A DNA stretch of 64,000 nucleotides, taken from contig NC_079907.1 of assembly GCF_024868665.1 (NCBI RefSeq), forward strand, positions 19,648,191 to 19,712,190, given 5' to 3'. The stretch's first letter is position 1; each line of letters starts with the position of its first letter. The position numbers were made by a program, and so were the translations under genes. Below are positions 55,101-58,488 of the stretch, one piece after another. The stretch comes from Triplophysa rosa. Taxonomy: Eukaryota; Chordata; Actinopteri; Cypriniformes; Nemacheilidae. The notes under the pieces were generated by a model. The model did no database searches and had not been told where the DNA came from. It worked only from the letters and a program-made list of their open reading frames with translations.

Positions 55101-56634
55101 TTCATGCCCAGACCTGATGGTTGAGCGGAGAATGGGAAGTGGCGACCTGACAAGAGCTGAGATGATAGAGCTGGATAAAGAAGGATGCGGCGACTTGACA
55201 CGTCTTCACTACAAAATTTCAAAAGCTATTAGATTATTAATGATAATCTTAAATCTATAATTTACCTTATTAGTAAGTTTATTTATTTTTATTTAGCCTT
55301 GTTGTGCAAGAACTGTCGAGCTTGTGCAGAGGCAGCAGCTTTTGCCAGAGGGGAACTGGAATCCCCTGGTTGGGCCTGGGTTCTCCTGAGGTTTTTTTTC
55401 TCCATTGGAGTTTTGGGTTCCTCGCCACCATTTGCATACTGTTTTGCACCAATTGCCTGGCCGGGGGGCTGCTTTAGAATTAGAATTTTAAAGTTTTACT
55501 TAATTAATATTGCATATAGGAATTTATAGTCAGTTTAATATTTGACCTGTGTTTCTCTTTCACTCTGCTTTCACTGTGTGTGCATATGCGTGTGTGTGTA
55601 TGCATGCTTGTGTGTGTGTGTGTGCATGTTTGCGTGTGTGCGTGCGTGTCCGTGTGTCTGCGCGTCCGTGTGTGTGTCTATGTGTGTTAGTACATGTGCA
55701 TATTGTGTGTGTGGAGTGTTTTGTATGTGGGTATGTCTGTCTCCTGTTTTCACCTTTTTCTTGTTTTTACAGGTATAACTTTAATTGTTTTTCTTATAGT
55801 CAATATGTCTCATGTACAGCTGCTTTGTAACAATGAAAACTGTAAAAAGCGCTATAAATAAAGTTGAGTTGAGAAAGAGAAGGTAATACTGGTCGTGCCC
55901 TGTCAAAGCAAATTTTTCAAATCACGCTTAAATGGTTTAAAGGGCTTTACATGAATAAGAGTGTGATTATAAAATGTAACGCTAGACAAAGGATGACAAA
56001 ATAAATGGATGCTGCGTTAATTGCATTAAATATTTTAACATGTTAATCTGAAAAAGATAATTGCATGTGTTAATGCGTTAACGTTGACAGCCCTAATTAT
56101 ATTGTAGTAATACATAAATTATGAATCAATTCAATAATAAAGTAATATTTTAAAAGGTGCAATGACACATATCGCGATATTGTATTTTGGTCGCCACCCC
56201 ATCCTAAGGTTACAGTAAAACATTAAACATGAGTTATTGAGTTATATCCCAGATGTACATGACTTCCTTTCTTCAGCTGAACACAAAGTAAAGGAAGTCA
56301 TGTACATCTTGAATTACATGAGGATGAGTAAATTACGAGAGATAATTCATTTTGGGGGTTTATCAGGTTTATTGCTGTAGGAATCTTTCTTCCTGTATGT
56401 AGACATCATTATGTAAAGTTGCACCCGTGCACAATAGTACAGTACAGTTTTAAAGACTTACATTATTTTTTATTTATTTTTGTTTTCTTGAGCAGTGCTG
56501 TTTCTTCAAGAGGGCTGTTTACTACAGGATAATGCCAAAGTACCACGGTGTGAAGGTTCGCAGAGAGCAGCGCTTTCAGCCCGAGCAAGAACTCGGAACT
56601 CTGGGTCACCAACTGGACAGAAATGCACCAATAA
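19026..56634 (+). CDS. itga3: itga3, integrin alpha-3 subunit (3' half incomplete or damaged)
   Basis: Nineteen exons (19026-42816) join in phase to 799 codons. The exon for the cytoplasmic tail begins at 56496. A signal peptide (about residues 1-21, ending HASSG) precedes mature [10 protein letters not shown]. The propeller shows FG-GAP phrases and three calcium loops: [27 protein letters not shown]. Alpha-3 signatures include [41 protein letters not shown] and RARPVIHLS. Exon 19 ends [11 protein letters not shown] in calf-2. Human alpha-3 continues about 215 residues further through cleavage site and membrane helix, and none of that was found. The tail carries CFFKRA in place of GFFKRA and an apparent frameshift. 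With beta-1 the family forms a laminin-332/511 receptor in basal epithelium. Either an assembly gap or gene decay explains the loss. The a/b paralogue is unassigned. Confidence 0.9.
21386..21660. repeat. Decayed MITE (GATTAATCGC family)
   Basis: Starts with TAGTGCTGTTCAACAAATAA and CGTGATTAATCGCATCCAGA, a phrase typical of an abundant fish MITE, followed by an AT-rich inverted-repeat interior. The right end is not clear. A short piece of a similar element (GTTAATGCGTTAACGTTGAC then AGCCCTAATT) is at 56040-56100. Confidence 0.5.
21700..22400 (+). repeat. SINE 3'-tail split by an LTR-like insertion
   Basis: AATCGCTTTGGATTAAAAGA ending ATCTGC at 21750 continues after the insertion as TAAATGCCTGAATGTAAATG (from 22373). 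Together they form the conserved SINE tail found intact elsewhere in the window. Confidence 0.7.
21751..22366. mobile_element. Solo-LTR-like element, copy 1
   Basis: 616 bases starting TGTCACG and ending CATGACA, flanked by the 6-base duplication ATCTGC (21745-21750, 22367-22372). TG...CA ends with a short duplication fit a solo LTR. No internal retroviral-type genes are present. A homologous copy at 48557-49109 shares phrases such as CACAATGGGG and CTTCCCACGAGGGGG. A non-autonomous DNA element with an 8-base site (AATCTGCT) is the alternative reading. Confidence 0.65.
22400..22830. other. Probable unclassified repeat
   Basis: GC content and style (TAAAGTCCCAGTGAAATTTA ... AAGAAAAGATGTAAAACATG) look like an old dispersed repeat. 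Overlapping open frames on both strands have no family motif. No clear ends were found. Confidence 0.3.
24428..24641. mobile_element. hAT-type MITE (GGTAGCACTTTA family)
   Basis: 214 bases with inverted ends GGTTGCACTTTATTT / AAATAAAGTGCTACC and a perfect 8-base target duplication GTTATTTC (24420-24427, 24642-24649). Non-coding. Confidence 0.88.
26843..26910. repeat. 39-base tandem repeat
   Basis: Two copies (second partial) of a unit containing GCCCACGCGTCAACC and GCGAGAGC. It is unusually CpG-rich for this intron. Confidence 0.75.
27113..27614. mobile_element. hAT-type MITE (CAGGGACGGATT family)
   Basis: 502 bases with ends CAGGGACGGATTATGAC and GTCAGAAATCCATCCCTG and a 7-of-8 target duplication (GTATAAGT / GTATAGGT). 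The GGGCCCC-rich subterminal parts are characteristic. It has no transposase. Confidence 0.85.
28097..28140. repeat. (CT)n microsatellite
   Basis: About 22 uninterrupted CT units. Confidence 0.95.
28805..29211. mobile_element. Palindromic MITE with TTAA target site (piggyBac-like)
   Basis: Ends AGGAATAGTTAACCC / GGGTGAACTGTTCCT with TTAA on both sides (28801-28804, 29212-29215). Two arms of about 200 bases mirror each other. TTAA duplication suggests piggyBac mobilisation. Related pieces lie at 15215, 30378, 34830, 36569, 39040 and 56215. Confidence 0.8.
30108..30240. repeat. Fragment of a GTTGCTAGG-type dispersed repeat
   Basis: Contains CAGGGCATCGCTATG and GTTAGCATGTTGCTAGGATG, matching the phrase near 16360-16400. 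Boundaries are unclear. Confidence 0.4.
30378..30770. mobile_element. Palindromic TTAA MITE, right end damaged
   Basis: Left end AGGGATACTTCACC after TTAA (30374-30377). The interior arms mirror each other as in 28805-29211. The right terminus runs into an unrelated T-rich sequence without a TTAA. Confidence 0.7.
31855..31991 (+). CDS. itga3: itga3 exon 2
   Basis: Reads [20 protein letters not shown] then [20 protein letters not shown], with the first FG-GAP GAP motif and a conserved Cys pair. Acceptor tctaaag, donor GTGAGC. Confidence 0.93.
32426..32502 (+). CDS. itga3: itga3 exon 3
   Basis: Reads [20 protein letters not shown] then GRVL. Acceptor tgcag, donor GTGAGA, phases continuous. 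Confidence 0.92.
32610..33228. repeat. Two-copy tandem duplication in itga3 intron 3
   Basis: Two units of roughly 310 bases (about 32610-32914 and 32915-33228) share long stretches, for example AAATACAACCAACAGAACAT and GGAGTATATACACA. The second unit has an extra segment of about 25 bases. It ends about 60 bases before exon 4. The mirrored open frames on both strands are by-products of the duplication. Confidence 0.85.
33286..33532 (+). CDS. itga3: itga3 exon 4
   Basis: Reads [45 protein letters not shown] and [15 protein letters not shown]. Strong match to the alpha-3 propeller around KCYVRGNDL. Confidence 0.95.
33706..33810 (+). CDS. itga3: itga3 exon 5
   Basis: Reads [20 protein letters not shown] then [12 protein letters not shown]. 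Acceptor tacag, donor GTACTG. Confidence 0.92.
33880..34087 (+). CDS. itga3: itga3 exon 6
   Basis: Reads [30 protein letters not shown] and [19 protein letters not shown]. The first calcium-loop aspartates are at its 3' end. Donor GTAGGT. Confidence 0.93.
34100..34200 (+). repeat. Decayed SINE head in itga3 intron 6
   Basis: GGCACCAAGGTCATGAGTTC resembles the B-box region of the tRNA-derived SINE at 58588. It is diverged, with no clear tail. Confidence 0.4.
34286..34479 (+). CDS. itga3: itga3 exon 7
   Basis: Reads [32 protein letters not shown] and [20 protein letters not shown]. It completes one calcium loop and carries most of the next. Confidence 0.95.
34677..34765 (+). CDS. itga3: itga3 exon 8
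   Basis: Reads [20 protein letters not shown] then RGITKEPSQ. Acceptor ctttag, donor GTACAG. Confidence 0.93.
34830..35095. mobile_element. Palindromic MITE copy in itga3 intron 8
   Basis: Ends ACAGTTCACCCAAAAATAAA and GGGTGAACAGTCCCTTAA mirror each other. Same family as 28805-29211 but shorter. The left TTAA is lost. Confidence 0.65.
35247..35383 (+). CDS. itga3: itga3 exon 9
   Basis: Reads [20 protein letters not shown] then [20 protein letters not shown], the last propeller calcium loop. Donor GTTCTG is weak but the phase fits the next exon. Confidence 0.93.
35721..36205. mobile_element. hAT-type MITE (CAGTGTTGGG family), copy 2
   Basis: 485 bases with ends CAGTGTTGGG / CCCAACACTG and a perfect 8-base duplication GCTATATT (35713-35720, 36206-36213). 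It is in reverse orientation to copy 1 at 17864-18352 and lies in itga3 intron 9. Confidence 0.93.
36372..36455 (+). CDS. itga3: itga3 exon 10
   Basis: Reads [20 protein letters not shown] then PSQCVVNS. It is the propeller-to-thigh junction (human alpha-3 has RARPVINI). Confidence 0.92.
36569..36787. mobile_element. Palindromic MITE copy in itga3 intron 10
   Basis: GGGATAGTTCACCTAAAAAT at the left is mirrored by TTGGGTGAACTATCCC before TTAA at the right (36788-36791). The left TTAA is absent. Confidence 0.7.
37038..37105 (+). CDS. itga3: itga3 exon 11
   Basis: Reads [20 protein letters not shown], beginning the thigh domain. Acceptor gaacag, donor GTAAGT. Confidence 0.9.
37207..37343 (+). 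CDS. itga3: itga3 exon 12
   Basis: Reads [20 protein letters not shown] then [20 protein letters not shown]. Donor GTGAGA at 37344 was chosen because it restores phase 0 with exon 13. The open frame that runs on to 37529 is intron. Confidence 0.88.
37583..37729 (+). CDS. itga3: itga3 exon 13
   Basis: Reads [20 protein letters not shown] and [20 protein letters not shown]. Comparable to DKLRPIIISMNYSL and LDAYPILN of human alpha-3. Confidence 0.93.
37730..38469 (+). other. itga3: itga3 intron 13
   Basis: AT-rich, with a short CA tract at its start. I see no other feature. Confidence 0.8.
38470..38567 (+). CDS. itga3: itga3 exon 14
   Basis: Reads [20 protein letters not shown] then [13 protein letters not shown] (human: FQKECGPDNKCESNLQMR). 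Confidence 0.94.
38827..38983 (+). CDS. itga3: itga3 exon 15
   Basis: Reads [33 protein letters not shown] and LKYSGVRSQ, part of calf-1. Donor GTGAGG. Confidence 0.93.
39040..39235. repeat. MITE fragment in itga3 intron 15
   Basis: Contains CACAAAAGAAGATATTTTGA and its mirror TCAAAATATCTTCTTTTGTG, as in the TTAA MITE family. Both termini are worn. It is followed to about 39540 by low-complexity DNA with repeated ACTGTAA/TTTTACAG phrases. Confidence 0.6.
39798..39875 (+). CDS. itga3: itga3 exon 16
   Basis: Reads [20 protein letters not shown] then FKSDQK (human: IFCELGNPFKRNQ). Phase 0 at both ends. Confidence 0.93.
40010..40089 (+). CDS. itga3: itga3 exon 17
   Basis: Reads [20 protein letters not shown] then SQLQLST, calf-1/calf-2 boundary. 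Donor GTAAGA. Confidence 0.92.
40163..40240 (+). CDS. itga3: itga3 exon 18
   Basis: Reads [20 protein letters not shown] then LSSFS. Donor GTGAGT. Phase continues into exon 19 across a 2.5-kb intron. Confidence 0.91.
40297..42243. mobile_element. Foldback element: long imperfect palindrome in itga3 intron 18
   Basis: The left arm (from TGGCCATTTGTTT, 40297 to about 40960) recurs inverted as the right arm (about 41580 to AAACAAATGGCCA, 42243). Shared phrases include GAACTTGAACAAACGGGAGT, GGCGCCATTTTCG and CACATGTGGGCGGTATGAAA. Part of the arm is also present a third time at about 41030-41345, in the same orientation as the right arm (for example GCTTTGCCACGCAGATTTAA). No transposase is visible and no target duplication was convincing. 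It is a foldback or long-TIR non-autonomous transposon. Confidence 0.85.
42714..42816 (+). CDS. itga3: itga3 exon 19 (last ectodomain exon seen)
   Basis: Reads [20 protein letters not shown] then [14 protein letters not shown], matching human [20 protein letters not shown]. Acceptor gtgcag, donor GTGAGT, phase 0 exit. Confidence 0.93.
42817..43401. other. Intron start with 100-N assembly gap
   Basis: Positions 43067-43166 are N. Just left of the gap GCCATAGAAGAACCATTTTT is a common fish dispersed repeat, a typical place for assembly to break. The gap is exactly 100 N, the usual convention for unknown length, so missing itga3 exons could lie here. Confidence 0.9.
45450..46031 (-). pseudogene. 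DIRS tyrosine recombinase remnant
   Basis: Motifs in order: [36 protein letters not shown], then in another frame [32 protein letters not shown] and ARSY. The arginine of the H-x-x-R box and the terminal tyrosine of the catalytic set are still readable. The change of frame near 45640 separates N- and C-terminal parts. Confidence 0.8.
46885..47450 (-). pseudogene. DIRS RNase H-like region remnant
   Basis: Readable pieces: [79 protein letters not shown]. These match the RNase H segment of fish DIRS elements, but in two alternating frames. Confidence 0.75.
47640..48005 (-). pseudogene. DIRS reverse transcriptase fragment
   Basis: Readable pieces: [57 protein letters not shown]. The DxKDAYxxVxI motif is the RT fingers region. 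Multiple frameshifts. The part carrying the YLDD active site is not readable. Confidence 0.75.
48557..49109. mobile_element. Solo-LTR-like element, copy 2
   Basis: 553 bases, TGTCAGG...CCTGACA, with a perfect 5-base duplication ATTAG (48552-48556, 49110-49114). Homologous to copy 1 at 21751-22366. There is no internal coding region. Confidence 0.7.
49110..50100. other. Intronic DNA without visible exons
   Basis: AT-rich. It was examined for the missing itga3 light-chain and membrane exons and none was recognised. Poly-T/TTTTGCAAA phrases at 49400-49520 resemble the worn repeat at 10720. Confidence 0.6.
50503..51170 (+). pseudogene. L2 endonuclease and linker region
   Basis: About 220 readable codons ending [18 protein letters not shown]. 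The catalytic GDFN and SDH motifs of an apurinic-type endonuclease are preserved. Upstream it is frame-broken (50160-50480), so the protein cannot be made. Confidence 0.85.
51423..52241. mobile_element. hAT-type MITE inside the L2
   Basis: 819 bases with perfect 12-base inverted ends TAGAGGTCTGCA / TGCAGACCTCTA and a perfect 8-base duplication TGCTAGAC (51415-51422, 52242-52249). Subterminal GGGC/GCCCG-rich repeats (AAGCCCGAACCCGGCCCG) are mirrored at the other end. Non-coding. Confidence 0.95.
52250..52715 (+). pseudogene. L2 reverse transcriptase, first half
   Basis: Contains [16 protein letters not shown] and the F-x-S-G-F motif [16 protein letters not shown] 16-base unit GTGCTGCTAGACCTTG is duplicated at about 52620-52652, shifting the frame in the [10 protein letters not shown] region that carries the first catalytic Asp. 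Confidence 0.85.
52720..54050. mobile_element. TTAA-flanked non-autonomous element inside the L2
   Basis: Ends AGCCACAATATGGAA and TTCCATATTGTGGCT are perfect inverted repeats bordered by TTAA on both sides (52716-52719, 54051-54054). Removing the element and one TTAA rejoins the L2 frame as [14 protein letters not shown] suggests piggyBac-type mobilisation; a TA site is the alternative. 1331 bases, no recognisable transposase. Confidence 0.85.
53117..53262. repeat. 73-base tandem duplication
   Basis: Two near-identical units containing AAACGGTCAGTTCTGGTCCT and GATTGGCTGAGCGGAGTTCT, inside the element at 52720-54050. Confidence 0.9.
54055..54920 (+). pseudogene. L2 reverse transcriptase, second half
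   Basis: Reads [38 protein letters not shown] and [12 protein letters not shown]. The catalytic Y-x-D-D box is YAND (54251-54262): one Asp codon GAT has become AAT. Later pieces [19 protein letters not shown] and [15 protein letters not shown] follow after a frameshift. Confidence 0.88.
55585..55705. repeat. (TG)n-rich tract in the L2 3' region
   Basis: Imperfect TG/TGCG repeat. The Cys/Val-rich frames over it are not genes. Confidence 0.9.
55871..56495. other. Intronic DNA before the itga3 tail exon
   Basis: AT-rich. Holds a worn GATTAATCGC-type fragment (56040-56100) and a piece of the palindromic TTAA MITE (56215-56370). No transmembrane exon was found here. Confidence 0.6.
56496..56634 (+). 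CDS. itga3: itga3 cytoplasmic-tail exon (B-type), apparent frameshift
   Basis: After a T-rich acceptor (cttgagcag) it reads [20 protein letters not shown] then [25 protein letters not shown] is the tail of the human alpha-3B variant. The next frame (+1) reads [15 protein letters not shown] and stops at TAA 56632-56634, matching the W-V-T-x-W ending of B-type tails. A single extra base between about 56575 and 56600 would explain it. Read straight, the first frame runs on to a stop at 56724-56726. The juxtamembrane motif and the B-type tail share one exon with no intron. GFFKR has become CFFKR. Confidence 0.82.
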
Positions 56635-58285
56635 TATTACTACTGAACTTTTCAGAAAGAGAGCCTCTCTTTCTTCACAGAGCCAGGGGCACGAGCCATT
56701 GGGAAGATTTATTTTATTGCCTTTAACACTGGATGTTGGCTTTCAGAGATGTCGATCGCGCAATGAGCTCTAAAGAACAAAGTTCAATATTTGTGCAATA
56801 TCGCCTCTGTTTTACAGATCAATCAACTTTGATAAGAGCAAACATGTTTTTGATGAACCTGGGACATCTTTGATTTAGCTGTAAAGAATTGCTTTATTTT
56901 CCTATTGCCACAGTACACTTAGTAAATATTTTTTGGCCTTTTGAGGTTCCATGTGTGTGTTCTGTTGAATCAGGATTCCTCATTACACTGTTAAACATTT
57001 TACACACATTTAAACAAGGTGATTTTGACTCATCAGCATACAGAGATGATGATACACTGTGTTTAATACTGATCTGAGACCAGCGCTGAGGACATGCTTT
57101 CCAGTTCAGTTCAGTCCTCTCGTGATTTTCAGGTACTGAAACGGTCTGTGTTGACTGGGACATCCAGCCCTCCCATGGAGGAAGTGTGATATATTCAGCA
57201 TTATTCATTATGACTAGAGATGCACCGATATACCGCCCAATAATCAGTATCGGTCGATAAAAGCATTCTTTCACGTAGTTTAAAAACAGCCGATATATCC
57301 TGTCAATCAAAAGACAGGAAAATGAATTTGTTCTTTGTATACAGAAAATCGCCAGTTTGATGTTCAATGTTAATAGTCATTATATGAATTAATAACATTC
57401 AGAAAGTAAAGAAATATTCATTTAATCTTCAGGATCAGTATCGGCAGATATCACTCTTGAATAATTGTATCGGTGGAGAAATTTAGGATCGGTGCATCTC
57501 TAATTATGACCCAAACATTTCTTGATCATTTTACTGTAATTCAATCACTCATGTTTACCAGTGTGTTGAAACTAACAGTGTTCTTGGGTTATTTTCACTT
57601 TTGATGGTTAGTACTGTATGTAAAATATGTTTCTGTCTTGTGGAGCTTCACTGTTGCTTTAATCTCAAATGACTCCACTTACATGTGAAAAATCAGTCCT
57701 GTTTTCCTCAGGTTTGCAGTCGACACACTGGACAAACTGCACTTGTCTCTTAATCTTAATCCAGCATTGGTCTATTTTAATCAATGATCAATGATGTCAA
57801 TGATGACGTTTGTGGGATGGTTCAGAGAGCTGAAGGGCTGGAAAACCACAAGACTTCATGTAATAAAACTACACAATGAGTGTTTTCACCTCAGCAGAGA
57901 AAAAGAGATTTTCATGAGCTGTTTTTTATGATGTACTCGCATTAAACTGTTTTGTGAAAGCAGAAGGCCACTGTTTTTGTGAAAAGTCAAACCAAGACAA
58001 CAAGCGAAGCCAAAACGTCAGATCGTTCGTTTATATTCTAAAAAGTCCAAAGCAGTAAAATTAGTCATAAATGCACAAAGTACAAATACTGGAAAACATT
58101 CAACATCTGTCAAACAGTTAAAATTTGTACAAATAAATTACAACAGTCACCATTCATTGCATAGTCAAACAAATTTGACCAGAAATAAATATACATTACA
58201 TTCAAAAAGAATTTGATTTTTTCTTTCATAAGATAGACCCAATTTAATGACTGCAAGGTAAGAATAAAACACTCTTTTTTTTGTT
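56635..58285. other. Convergent 3' regions of itga3 and ace
   Basis: Holds the presumed 3' untranslated regions of both genes and one MITE (57215-57502). A plus-strand AATAAA at about 57866 could end itga3. ATTAAA on the minus strand near 58242 could end ace. No other gene is visible. Confidence 0.5.
57215..57502. mobile_element. hAT-type MITE (TAGAGATGCACCGAT family)
   Basis: 288 bases with inverted ends TAGAGATGCACCGAT / ATCGGTGCATCTCTA and a perfect 8-base duplication ATTATGAC (57207-57214, 57503-57510). Confidence 0.94.
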
Positions 58286-58488
58286 TTACTTGAGCTCCAT
58301 CTGAGACATGGATTTGTCCTGTAAGCGTCTGGATTTGCTGTATTTGTATGCCAAAGATATGATGGCGATGAGAAAGACGACAGACAGCACGAGGAGAATC
58401 CACTGACCGGCGGCCGCACCCGATTCACTCGCGCTTAAACCCAGAAAGTTGACTGGCTTTGGCGTCTCATCCTCCACTACGGTCACTG
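58286..58488 (-). CDS. ace: ace last exon: stalk, membrane anchor, tail
   Basis: Reads [20 protein letters not shown], then the membrane helix [20 protein letters not shown], then [16 protein letters not shown] and TAA. The acceptor catcag/CA was chosen over the next AG because it gives a Ser-Val junction in phase. Confidence 0.92.

Larger units (their letters stand above)
50110..55870 (+). mobile_element. L2-type LINE, 5'-truncated, interrupted twice
   Basis: Sense-strand LINE. The endonuclease region includes [19 protein letters not shown] (50504-50560), [20 protein letters not shown] and [10 protein letters not shown]. The reverse transcriptase follows: [45 protein letters not shown], then [18 protein letters not shown]. 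The 3' end contains TGTAAAAAGCGCTATAAATA, the L2-type terminus. Two younger elements split it at 51423-52241 and 52720-54050, and stops and frameshifts abound. The 5' limit near 50110 is approximate. Confidence 0.88.

Noticed and set aside
55542..55830. Cys/Val-rich frames
   Set aside because: They translate the TG repeat in the LINE 3' region.
56495..56773. 92-residue frame beginning [10 protein letters not shown]
   Set aside because: It overlaps the itga3 tail exon in the wrong frame and matches no protein family.
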